From positions 164,441 through 228,440 of the forward strand of contig CATOOF010000002.1 of NCBI GenBank assembly GCA_951801825.1: DNA of 64,000 nucleotides, read 5' to 3'. A program made the translations under genes and the position numbers. Under the pieces are notes generated by a model. It was not told where the DNA came from and searched no databases. It was given only the letters and a program-made list of their open reading frames with translations. This document shows, piece by piece, positions 16,051 to 24,389 of the stretch (positions are counted from its first letter, which is position 1; each line of letters opens with the position of its first letter). This stretch comes from an uncultured Alphaproteobacteria bacterium. GTDB lineage: Bacteria > Pseudomonadota > Alphaproteobacteria > Rs-D84.

Positions 16051-16542
16051 ATGACAAATAATTTTTCATTGCTGTCTTTATTCACGACCGGCGACATAAT
16101 GACGCTGGTTATATCGCTGTTGCTGGTGGCGGCCAGTGTTATGTCATGGGCGATTATTATTGAAAAGTTTCGCTTGTGGCGCGCCCAAAAGCGAAAGGCT
16201 TTTAAGATAGATGAAAAAGCGCCAGAATTGTATATTGACCGCGCAATTCGTCCATATGACAGAAATCTGTGGTTTTTATCCATGGTATCGTACGTTGCGC
16301 CGTTTGTCGGATTATTCGGTACAATTTGGGGCGTTATGGATTCTTTTGCATCCATTGGTGTAAACCAGTCGGTTTCAATTGGTGTGATTGCGCCGGGGCT
16401 GGCAACGGCGCTGGGGACAACGGCGCTGGGGCTGATTGCGGCGGTGCCGGCCGCGGTCGCGTACCAGTACTTTACCCGCCGGGCCGATGATTTGTATGAC
16501 GCCATGAATGACGCGGTTCGTGAAACGCGTTTAAAAAAGTAA
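16051..16542 (+). CDS. tolQ: TolQ, proton-channel subunit (short form)
   Basis: TolQ, with TolR, harvests the proton motive force to energise TolA for outer-membrane constriction and integrity. The 163-residue product has a first membrane segment near 13-33 and the conserved TolQ/ExbB block from residue 75 on: SYVAPFVGLFGTIWGVMDSF, then APGLATALGTTALGLIAAVPAAVAYQ. The cytoplasmic loop between segments 1 and 2 is only about 40 residues; family members are usually about 230 residues long. AAAAAGGAAAAAGGG precedes ATG 16051. It lies 26 bases after ybgC and 13 before tolR. Confidence 0.93.
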   Translation: MTNNFSLLSLFTTGDIMTLVISLLLVAASVMSWAIIIEKFRLWRAQKRKAFKIDEKAPELYIDRAIRPYDRNLWFLSMVSYVAPFVGLFGTIWGVMDSFASIGVNQSVSIGVIAPGLATALGTTALGLIAAVPAAVAYQYFTRRADDLYDAMNDAVRETRLKK

Positions 16543-16555
16543 AACGGGGGCGAAC

Positions 16556-16957
16556 ATGTCACGTAACAGACGCAGAAGCGCGGATGCCGCGATATCGCTG
16601 ACACCGATGATTGATATCATGACGGTATTGTTGGCTGTATTTATGGTTACAACCCCGATGATGACGACGGGAATTGATTTGAATCTGCCGACTGCCGGAA
16701 ACTCTGCATTGACCGGCAACGACCATGCAATCCAGGTTAGTGTTGATTCCGCGGGGCGCTATTATCTGGGCGATATGCAGATGTCGCGTGATGATGTGGT
16801 GCGTCGTGCGGTTGCCATGCGTGGCGAAAATCCACAGCTGACTATTATGATAAACGGCGACAGGCATGCCGATTATGGCGCGGTTATGGCCGTTATGGGA
16901 AGTTTAAAGGACGCCGGATTCCAAAAAGTGGGTCTGCGTACACAGCCGGGTAAATAA
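16556..16957 (+). CDS. tolR: TolR, energy-transducing membrane protein
   Basis: The 133-residue ExbD/TolR-family protein has a short basic N-terminus, one membrane segment with the conserved proton-relay Asp in ISLTPMIDIMTVLLAVFM, and a periplasmic domain (TGIDLNLPTAGNS ... ITIMINGDRHADYGAVMAVMGSLKDAGFQKVGLRT in part) typical of the family. It forms the proton channel with TolQ and couples it to TolA. GGGGGCG precedes the start. It is four bases upstream of tolA. Confidence 0.95.
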   Translation: MSRNRRRSADAAISLTPMIDIMTVLLAVFMVTTPMMTTGIDLNLPTAGNSALTGNDHAIQVSVDSAGRYYLGDMQMSRDDVVRRAVAMRGENPQLTIMINGDRHADYGAVMAVMGSLKDAGFQKVGLRTQPGK

Positions 16958-16961
16958 TGCA

Positions 16962-17711
16962 ATGAATTGGCGGACACAATTTTCATCGGAAAATATGCTG
17001 ATGTCCATTGGGGGACACCTGGCGCTGGCCGCTGTTATGATTACATCTTTTGTGCTGGTGGTTGACCGTGCACGAATGGTTGCGCCGGATAGAATTGAGA
17101 TTGTTGAAATTGACCTAAACTCGGTAAAAGTGTCGGGGGATGAAACACACCTTTATAATACCGCGGCGCCGGATGTGGTTCCGGAAACGCCCGCCCCGGA
17201 AAATCCGGCCCCTGCCCCGGCGGAATCTGTGGCGCCCGCACCAATAGAGGAGCCCAGCCTGGCGGATGCAGAGCCTGTGTCGGAAAAGAAACCCGCCGCC
17301 CAGCCCACGCCGCCCCAGGAAAAAACCGTGGGTGCGCCGGCCCCCCGTAAAAAGACGGTTGTCCGTGTTAATCGTGAAACGGTATCTCTGGACAGAACAT
17401 TGACGATATCGGTTGTTGATGCATTGCGTGTTGCGATGACACGATGCTGGGCGATTGATACGACACGCGAAGATATTGCTGATATTCGTGCAGTTGCGCA
17501 TTTAACAATGCGTCAAAACGGAACAGTGCGCGATGTCTGGTTTGAGGGGGCCGCGGCCGCGGATACCGATCCCGCATTTGCATATGTGTTGGATACGATA
17601 CGTGCCGCAATAAATGTATGCCAGCCGTTTCGCATGCTGCCCGCGAACGAGTTTGCAAAATGGGAAAAGATTCAGCTGACCTTTTATCCGAACCAGGGAA
17701 AGGTTATGTAG
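16962..17711 (+). CDS. tolA: TolA-like periplasm-spanning protein
   Basis: The 249-residue product has one N-terminal membrane segment (about 17-36), a linker very rich in Pro, Ala and Glu (residues 70-125), and a C-terminal domain with two Cys residues (TRCWAID and NVCQPFR). The domain fits TolA domain III: AVDALRVAMTRCW-like start, then LTMRQNGTVRDVWFEG. It is shorter than E. coli TolA, and its linker is Pro-rich rather than a long helix. Placement after tolR and the terminator behind it support the call. No tolB or pal follows, so they must be elsewhere. Confidence 0.85.
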   Translation: MNWRTQFSSENMLMSIGGHLALAAVMITSFVLVVDRARMVAPDRIEIVEIDLNSVKVSGDETHLYNTAAPDVVPETPAPENPAPAPAESVAPAPIEEPSLADAEPVSEKKPAAQPTPPQEKTVGAPAPRKKTVVRVNRETVSLDRTLTISVVDALRVAMTRCWAIDTTREDIADIRAVAHLTMRQNGTVRDVWFEGAAAADTDPAFAYVLDTIRAAINVCQPFRMLPANEFAKWEKIQLTFYPNQGKVM

Positions 17712-17712
17712 A

Positions 17713-17737
17713 CATCCCGAACGGGATGTTTTTTTAT
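17713..17737 (+). terminator. Terminator of the ybgC-tolQRA operon
   Basis: CATCCC / GGGATG stem with loop GAAC followed by TTTTTTT two bases after the tolA stop. Confidence 0.85.
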
Positions 17738-17781
17738 TCATTGATAAATAAGCCTGTTTTCGTAACGGCGCATTTGTAAAT

Positions 17782-17807
17782 AAAAAACAACCGCCCCCGC
17801 AGGGACG
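17782..17807 (-). terminator. Terminator of RNase P RNA
   Basis: On the minus strand CCGTCCC / GGGGCGG (one G-T pair) is followed by TTGTTTTTTATT just after the RNA 3' end. Confidence 0.75.
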
Positions 17808-17810
17808 GTG

Positions 17811-18140
17811 CGCAGATGCACGATAAGCCGGATTCTGTCCTGCCACGGGCCCAGTTTTTTCACAAACCACGCCCGGGTAGTGAGCATAATTAATCTGCAT
17901 ACCATGTTACCATGATATGTCGAGCCTTCTACCCGCCCCCAATCCTGGGACTGGTCACAGGGGGCCTATTTGAAGTTGCTGCGCATAGAGATTGCCCGTT
18001 TCACTCGAACTAAATCGTTTCGTCACTGTTGCTCTGATCGTCAGGTTTCCCCGCCCGGTCATTAGCCGGTATGCCGTCCCATGCAGTCCGGACTTTCCTC
18101 CAACCTTGTTAAGGTCAGCTATGCTCTGTGCATCTTACGC
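17811..18140 (-). ncRNA. rnpB: RNase P RNA, class A
   Basis: RNase P RNA is the catalytic component that trims tRNA 5' leaders. On the minus strand the sequence contains the universally conserved GAGGAAAGTCCGGACT block near the 5' end (about 18080-18105) and ACAGAATCCGGCTTA near the 3' end (about 17825-17840), the two most diagnostic class A motifs. The ends pair as GATGCAC (5') and GTGCATC (3'), giving the P1 helix and the boundaries used here, to within a few bases. AGAAGGCTCGACAT and GAGCAACAGTGACGAAACG-type elements of the specificity domain are also visible. A promoter and a terminator frame it. Confidence 0.95.
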
Positions 18141-18145
18141 GGGCT

Positions 18146-18174
18146 ATCGTATCATTATATTTTATAAAATTCAA
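18146..18174 (-). promoter_or_regulatory. Promoter of rnpB
   Basis: TTGAAT, a 17-base spacer and TACGAT on the minus strand, placing the start within a few bases of the RNA 5' end. An overlapping TATAAT nearby offers an alternative -10. Confidence 0.5.
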
Positions 18175-18184
18175 ATTTTTTTGC

Positions 18185-18214
18185 TTGAACACAATATGTC
18201 TTTTTTTCTATTAT
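18185..18214 (+). promoter_or_regulatory. Promoter of the giant secreted protein gene
   Basis: TTGAAC, an 18-base spacer and TATTAT, ending about 29 bases before ATG 18243. Confidence 0.5.
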
Positions 18215-18242
18215 TTTTATCAAGAGAAAAAAAGTGGGGAAA

Positions 18243-21200
18243 ATGTCCAAATTTATACGCCTTTTGGCGTGCTTTTTCGCGTTTGCATTTATTGGTTCGG
18301 CATATGGCGCAGGTTATACCTGTCCCACATTGAAAAAATATACATCGTGCAGTTCTGGATATTATCTGTCCAATTGTGGTGCTAATACCGGTAATTGGAA
18401 CGGTCAAACACTTTCTGAGAGTACCTTGACTGCCGGAAACTCTTGTATACATGGTACAAATACCGCCTATACTTATGCGGGGGGGCGTGTCTGCCCAAAG
18501 GCCAATTCCGTTACCATTACGCTGAATAAAAATGGCGGCAGTGGTACAGTGGGTGGTGCATCTGGTACAACCAGCGGCAGTTTGAAGTGTGTTCCTGGCG
18601 CGGCTTGTTCGCTACCAGCAGATGGGATTAGCCGTTCTGGATATGATTTCTTGGGATGGGCAAGGTCTTCGTCATGTGCCAGTCAATCTTGTCTTGATTA
18701 TTCTGCGATAAACGTAAATTCTGTATCAGGTATATTTTCCTCAAATACGACATTGTATGCCGTATGGGCTGCACAACCCAAAATATTGCGCAGTACATGG
18801 GTGCCAAATGGGCTAACCGGATATTATGTTTATACATATGTGACGGCCCCCAGTGGATACAGCATATTACGTGTACAGTTTCCAACCTGGACCACATATA
18901 ATGGCCAGGACGATATTCAAAGCAACTGGCCAATGAATAGCGCCGCATCCGGAACGGCGGGCTCATGGACGATTAAAGGATCTACATATAACTATCGTTA
19001 TCTTGTGAATTTCTCTGACCATGACCGCGTTATACCCTTGTCGTCTGGCGGGGCCACCAACGGGTCCTATAACACCCATATTTACGCATATGCCAGCAAT
19101 GGTGCAAATTTTGGCAGTGCGGACATCGGGGCAATTTATTTTGTTACAATGACATTAAATAAAAACGGTGGAAGTGGTACTGTTTCCACAAACGTTTCTA
19201 GCTATGCATCTACCAATCCCGGTGCCCATTATTGTCCGTACAACCAGCCGTGTTCCCTGCCCGGATACAGCAGTGTATACAAGGCGGGATATTTATCAGG
19301 GGGGTGGAATACATCGTCGGGTGGGACTGGAACAAACTATACATCAACCGGAACATTTGGATCATCAATGACGCTGTATATGAAATGGGGTAATTGCGGA
19401 ACCGGATATTACTGTCCGGCGACATCCGCCCGTGTTTCATGTAGTTCGCTGGGGGGTGGAATGTTTAAAACCACATCAACGGCTAATGCGACATCCAATT
19501 CATACTGTCTGGCGACGTTGGCGGCGGGTCAATATCTGACAAGACAAACTGCCTCATCCGCATCGTCTTGTCCGTCTGGGTATATATGTCCGGGTGGTAA
19601 ATTCTATTATCGCGTTTCTTCTAATATTGGGCGTGGAAACTGCCAGAGAGGTGCATATGCCAGTAATAACAAGTGTGTTTTGTGTCCGGCGGGTCAAACA
19701 ACCAGTTCTAATATTGCCACCAGTTGCGTTTCTTGTCCGTCTATATTTGACGAATTTCAGACGTCTGAAGGTGTTGGCGGATATAATGCATCATCGTTTG
19801 TCAGCAGTACCAGTACCGGTTATACAATATCCTCTGCGTATGGTGGTTTGGGGACTATTACCGGGGTTAATGTTACAAAAAAATGTGCGGTAAGCACTTG
19901 TAAGCCTGGCTATTACTTTATCAATACCAGTGATGATGTTGAATTGTGTATAGATGATAATGGGCCTGCGGATAGTTATTATGAGCTGTGCTATGGCGAT
20001 AGTTATGATCAAACTTCTGCATATTGGATAAACGCGTGTATGCCGTGTGCTCCTGGTACCTATAAGGCAGGCACAAATGCGCAAGAATATTGTAGCCTGT
20101 GTTCACTGGGGACCACTTCTTTTGCCCGGGCTGCCAATTGTACTGCATGTTCCAATAATGCAAATGTGGCGTCATGGACGAATACAACACCAAATTACAG
20201 TTCTACTTATCAATTTAATCGAATGAGTGACAGATTATTAATGGTATCCAATAAATGTTATGTTAATACATGTCAAACGGGATACAATCGTGTTGGAACG
20301 GCCTCGTCAACCGCCGCCACGTCATACAGCTGTACCAACGCCCAATATACAATTACCTTGAAAGACAATGGTGGTACAGGCGGTATGGGCAGTGTTAAGG
20401 AAGTGTATGCGCAGAAGTGGACAAACAACAGCGGCGGGACAATAACCACCGTTACGGTTCCAACGCGTTCAGGGTATGTGTTTAACGGGTATTATACCGC
20501 GACCAGCGGCGGGACCCAGCGTATAAACAACGCGGGTGCATTGCCGGGCAATACAACATTTACAGGTAATACGACATTGTATGCCCAGTGGACCGCCGCC
20601 AGTTGTTCAAAGGGCTCGGGTGTGTCCTCGGTAAGCACCAGCGTTTCCGGCAACAAGGTTACCTGTGCGGTACAGTGCTTAAACGGTTTCAGTCAGAATG
20701 GCGGGACCAATACCACTGCATCATTTAATGTAACAGGTGCATATGGTTCCGCGTCGGTTGCAACCGCATGTAAGGCGCGCACAGTAACGTGTAATGCCGG
20801 TACATATCTGCCTATGAACAGTTTATCCTGTTCGGCATGTATAGCCGGTAGATATTGCGCCGGGGGTACGTATACATTCAACGCGGCATTAAACAGCGGC
20901 GTAACAGGATACTGTGATGCCAGTGGTTGGAGTGCCGGCGGTGCGTCAAACGCGGCGTGTACAACATGTACAACAGCCAGTAACTGTGGCGCGTGTCCGA
21001 CAGGATATTCTTATAATTCCGCCGCCGGAAAGACCGTACGAACTCAGTGCCAGATACAATGTGCCGCGGGAAGGCGGGTGGCGTCGTCAAATGCGACATG
21101 TACAACACCTAACAACAATGGGCATGCCTGGGGATGGTATACCGCACAGCATGTTGTAAATGCGGGCTCTACATCCGGTGTTTCAACGTGTAGCACTGGA

Positions 21201-23969
21201 TACACCACACCGAACACAACAACCCAGGCGGATCATGACGCATCTGCGGACTGTAAGGTAATATCGTATACGGTAACATATAATCAGAACAGCGGCACTG
21301 GGTGCACTAATTCAAACTATACGGTTGCCGCCGCCAAGACATTATGTACCCCCAGTCGCACGGGTTATACATTTGGTGGATGGTTTGCCAATTCCGGATT
21401 GACGGGCAGCGCGGTATCTTCAATACAGGCAGGCTCTACCGGGAATAAAGAGTATTGGGCGAAATGGACGGCCAACTCGTTCACGGTTATATATGACCTT
21501 AACGGTGGTACGGGTACTAAACCCGGGAACAAGGCATGTACGTATAATGCGGCATGCGCACTGGATGCGGGAACCGGTACGTCATATTATCGTGCAGGCT
21601 ATGTATTAAAGGGATGGAGCACAAACAAAGCCGCGACCAGTGGCTCGTTCGACGGGAAAAATTTAGCGGCCAGCGGAAATGTCACGGTATATGCGATATG
21701 GCAGGGATGTGGCGCCGGCTCTGCAAAGGCGGCCGGGGTTGCGGCGGCCACCGCGTGCTCTACATGTGCTGCGGGTACGTATAACACTACGGTTGGAAAC
21801 GCGTCTTGTTCGGCGTGTCCCGCGGGACAGTATTGTACCGGCGGAACAAATCAGACGAATTGTGCGGCTGGAACATATCGCAGTTCGACGGGTGGAAAGT
21901 CTGCCAATGACTGTGCGGCATGTTCTGGGGGACTGCAATATCAGGACGCCACAGGCCAGACTGCGTGTAAAGCAGTGGCCACTGGATATTATAAATCCAG
22001 TAACAGTGCCCAGGCACAATGCGATGCGGGATATAGAAATATTGCGGCAACATCACGCAATGAATGTGTCGGAACGTTTAGCAAAACCGGATCAGTGCTA
22101 GAACCGGGGCTGCCTCCAAACTGTGCGTCCCAGACGTTGGGAACGGCCACGGCAAAAACCTGTAACTATACAAAGAAATATTCTGGAACAGTTGTTGCTG
22201 ATTGTACGCCGGATAATGTAACAAAACCGCGTACTGGATTATCGGCAAAAGAGGGATATTATGTCAACGGAACAACATCCTGTCCGGCATGCGGGGGCAA
22301 TGGATATTTCTGTACCGGGGGCACGGCGGCGCGCCAGAGTGTTTCGGCGGGTTATTACTCAACAGGTGGTACGGCAACCACTCGTACAGGGCAAAGCCAG
22401 TGTACAGGGGCGACATATTGTACCGGCGGCGAGAAATATAACTGTCCTGGGGCTGAAACTAGCTGGGCTCTGGGGGGCGGCACGGGCTGGACCGCTGTGA
22501 CACAGTGCTATCAAACGCAAACGCCTGCAAATTGTGCATCCGGACAGGTAAAAAAGAATGCAACCAGTACAACGGCATGGGGGGCGGTAACGCTGGTGTC
22601 CCAGCTGAAGTCAAATGCGGGATATTATGCATCCACAACCGCAACCAGCTGTACAATTTGTCCGACGGGCTCGTTCTGTCCGGCAAATGCAACGGCGCCG
22701 ACGGCGTGTTCGACACTGGGCGGCGGGCTGTATACGAACAGTGCCCAGGGTTCGTCTGCAAATACGGCATGCTATGTAACCACGACGGCCGGAAAATATA
22801 TTGACGCCAATACTGATACGGCGCAAACCACGTGTCCTAATCGCTATTATTGTGTGTCCAAGACGCTGTATTGGCCGAATGCAGGCAGTAAAGAGGCGTG
22901 TCCGGCGGCAACGTCTGATACAGCTCGTACAACGTTCCCAGACTACTACTATCCATATGATTCTGTCACGGGCAAGTACATAACATCAGGAACTTTAAAG
23001 CGTACTTCTTTTAATACCCAAGAATGGGGAAGCGGATGGTCTGCCATTAATTATTGTCATGCGCGATATATGTTTGAAAATGATGCGGGGTTATTCCGTG
23101 CCAATAATGTTCTGTATAATCCTGCGACCGGAAGATATGATGGTGGCTCTGAACCGGTGTACTATTGGTATAGGGATGGAACTGACATAACGCCGGGGTA
23201 TTATCTGGATACGAAAATTAATGATACATATTGCAATGATTCGACCCATTACATGATGTATACAAGAGCGATTGTTTGTAAGGCTGGGGATTACTGTCCG
23301 GGTTTTGAGATCCCAAAATGCAGTACTGGAACATACAACAGTGAAATGGGGCGCAATAAATGTCCGACCGGATATGCGTCGCAGGCCGGCGCCGGTCCGA
23401 AAACCGACTGCAAAATAAGCTGTGGTGCGGGCACCCGGATTGTAACTGCGGACGCGGCCAGTTGCACCACCCCGGCAGGCAACTGGTGGGTTGGCGCACA
23501 TACGGTTGGCGCTGGAACTACATCAACTGTGAACAATTGCTTGAATAATTATACCATCGCCGGCACTGCGGCCACAGACCACGACGCGGCCACAGACTGT
23601 AAGATAAGCTGTGGCGGGGGTTATTACATTGCGGCGGCGAATGCGACATCCTGCAGCAGTGTTGGTGCCGGATACTGGACGGGCGCCAGTGTGGTATCCC
23701 AGGGCAGTACCGGTTCGCGTACGGCCTGTGCGTCGGGTCTGACCACAATAGGCTATGGTGCTGGTGCGGACGAGTCTGGGGACTGTGGACGTATAATGCA
23801 CTTTGGGGACAGCAAGCTGTACCTGCGCAGTACGAAGAAGACGACCCCGTCGTTGAACGTAAAGGTTGGTGGCAAGACGTATTACGGCAACATGAGCACG
23901 TCGACCAAGGGCAAGTTGCGTATTAAGAAAGACGCAACCACGTACAGTGTTCATGACGACAGTATGTAG
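18243..23969 (+). CDS. Giant secreted protein with InlB-like repeats and Cys-rich modules
   Basis: The 1,908-residue product has a signal peptide (MSKFIRLLACFFAFAFIGSAYG). It then holds at least five beta-repeat segments of the Listeria-Bacteroides (InlB B / Flg_new) type, each opening with a [TV][IVM]xxNGG-like strand and closing in LYAxW or similar: about residues 86-179, 299-382, 701-786, 1008-1077 and 1079-1154. Between and after these lie many Cys-rich modules of TNFR/GCC2-GCC3 style (CPAGTY..., CxxCxxGxYC, GYY). The last 55 residues have almost no Cys and form a distinct tail (YLRSTKKTTPSLNVKVGG ... YSVHDDSM). ATG 18243 is used over the track GTG; GTGGGG lies just before it. It is probably a surface adhesin or host-interaction protein. 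The secretion route is not shown by the sequence. Confidence 0.85.
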   Translation: MSKFIRLLACFFAFAFIGSAYGAGYTCPTLKKYTSCSSGYYLSNCGANTGNWNGQTLSESTLTAGNSCIHGTNTAYTYAGGRVCPKANSVTITLNKNGGSGTVGGASGTTSGSLKCVPGAACSLPADGISRSGYDFLGWARSSSCASQSCLDYSAINVNSVSGIFSSNTTLYAVWAAQPKILRSTWVPNGLTGYYVYTYVTAPSGYSILRVQFPTWTTYNGQDDIQSNWPMNSAASGTAGSWTIKGSTYNYRYLVNFSDHDRVIPLSSGGATNGSYNTHIYAYASNGANFGSADIGAIYFVTMTLNKNGGSGTVSTNVSSYASTNPGAHYCPYNQPCSLPGYSSVYKAGYLSGGWNTSSGGTGTNYTSTGTFGSSMTLYMKWGNCGTGYYCPATSARVSCSSLGGGMFKTTSTANATSNSYCLATLAAGQYLTRQTASSASSCPSGYICPGGKFYYRVSSNIGRGNCQRGAYASNNKCVLCPAGQTTSSNIATSCVSCPSIFDEFQTSEGVGGYNASSFVSSTSTGYTISSAYGGLGTITGVNVTKKCAVSTCKPGYYFINTSDDVELCIDDNGPADSYYELCYGDSYDQTSAYWINACMPCAPGTYKAGTNAQEYCSLCSLGTTSFARAANCTACSNNANVASWTNTTPNYSSTYQFNRMSDRLLMVSNKCYVNTCQTGYNRVGTASSTAATSYSCTNAQYTITLKDNGGTGGMGSVKEVYAQKWTNNSGGTITTVTVPTRSGYVFNGYYTATSGGTQRINNAGALPGNTTFTGNTTLYAQWTAASCSKGSGVSSVSTSVSGNKVTCAVQCLNGFSQNGGTNTTASFNVTGAYGSASVATACKARTVTCNAGTYLPMNSLSCSACIAGRYCAGGTYTFNAALNSGVTGYCDASGWSAGGASNAACTTCTTASNCGACPTGYSYNSAAGKTVRTQCQIQCAAGRRVASSNATCTTPNNNGHAWGWYTAQHVVNAGSTSGVSTCSTGYTTPNTTTQADHDASADCKVISYTVTYNQNSGTGCTNSNYTVAAAKTLCTPSRTGYTFGGWFANSGLTGSAVSSIQAGSTGNKEYWAKWTANSFTVIYDLNGGTGTKPGNKACTYNAACALDAGTGTSYYRAGYVLKGWSTNKAATSGSFDGKNLAASGNVTVYAIWQGCGAGSAKAAGVAAATACSTCAAGTYNTTVGNASCSACPAGQYCTGGTNQTNCAAGTYRSSTGGKSANDCAACSGGLQYQDATGQTACKAVATGYYKSSNSAQAQCDAGYRNIAATSRNECVGTFSKTGSVLEPGLPPNCASQTLGTATAKTCNYTKKYSGTVVADCTPDNVTKPRTGLSAKEGYYVNGTTSCPACGGNGYFCTGGTAARQSVSAGYYSTGGTATTRTGQSQCTGATYCTGGEKYNCPGAETSWALGGGTGWTAVTQCYQTQTPANCASGQVKKNATSTTAWGAVTLVSQLKSNAGYYASTTATSCTICPTGSFCPANATAPTACSTLGGGLYTNSAQGSSANTACYVTTTAGKYIDANTDTAQTTCPNRYYCVSKTLYWPNAGSKEACPAATSDTARTTFPDYYYPYDSVTGKYITSGTLKRTSFNTQEWGSGWSAINYCHARYMFENDAGLFRANNVLYNPATGRYDGGSEPVYYWYRDGTDITPGYYLDTKINDTYCNDSTHYMMYTRAIVCKAGDYCPGFEIPKCSTGTYNSEMGRNKCPTGYASQAGAGPKTDCKISCGAGTRIVTADAASCTTPAGNWWVGAHTVGAGTTSTVNNCLNNYTIAGTAATDHDAATDCKISCGGGYYIAAANATSCSSVGAGYWTGASVVSQGSTGSRTACASGLTTIGYGAGADESGDCGRIMHFGDSKLYLRSTKKTTPSLNVKVGGKTYYGNMSTSTKGKLRIKKDATTYSVHDDSM

Positions 23970-23986
23970 GTATATGGACGATATGA

Positions 23987-24022
23987 AACAGCGCCACCAA
24001 TCTGGTGGCGCTGTTGTTATTA
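23987..24022 (+). terminator. Terminator of the giant protein gene
   Basis: A 13-bp perfect stem (AACAGCGCCACCA / TGGTGGCGCTGTT) with loop ATC, followed by GTTATTAAT. The U-run is short, but the stem is very stable and lies 17 bases after the stop. Confidence 0.7.
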
Positions 24023-24033
24023 ATAAAGTGGTG

Positions 24034-24249
24034 TTACTTACCTGCCCCTTGGCGGCGTGCGGCGGCCAGGGCCCGGCGCAGTGACTCTTCGGCAATTTGG
24101 CGGATTTTGGGTGCAAATGTGCGCATGTTCATTGTGTCGGCAACGCTGTCTGCGAACAGGCGCGCGATGTATTCAATCTGAGTCGGGGCGACCACAAAAA
24201 TATCACTGGTAATATTGGCGGTATTTAGCCGCTGAACTGGTTCTTTCAT
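24034..24249 (-). CDS. Small hypothetical protein
   Basis: The 71-residue product has no membrane segment and is not recognised. The C-terminal half is a basic, Ala- and Arg-rich helix (IAEESLRRALAAARRQ). GGAGGGATTTTATA directly precedes ATG 24249, a very strong Shine-Dalgarno, which supports a real gene. It converges on the giant gene and diverges from secA. It could be a small nucleic-acid- or protein-binding helical protein, but the sequence does not show which. Confidence 0.6.
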   Translation of the reverse strand: MKEPVQRLNTANITSDIFVVAPTQIEYIARLFADSVADTMNMRTFAPKIRQIAEESLRRALAAARRQGAGK

Positions 24250-24292
24250 TATAAAATCCCTCCGATTATGATAATTTTCTTATTCTTTATAC

Positions 24293-24321
24293 TTGTATGA
24301 TTTGCATACTTGCATTATATC
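24293..24321 (+). promoter_or_regulatory. Possible promoter of secA
   Basis: TTGTAT, a 17-base spacer and TATATC, about 70 bases before ATG 24390. Repeated TTGCAT motifs nearby give alternative boxes. Confidence 0.4.
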
Positions 24322-24389
24322 ATAAAGTGCCTTGACCGCAAGGCGCAAAATTGCTATCGTCTGGCAGATAATAGAAGGAAAAAATAAAC

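Noticed and set aside
18500-23800. Tandem DNA repeat array
   Set aside because: The similarity is at protein level only (Cys modules, beta repeats). Sequences between modules differ, so no DNA repeat array was called.
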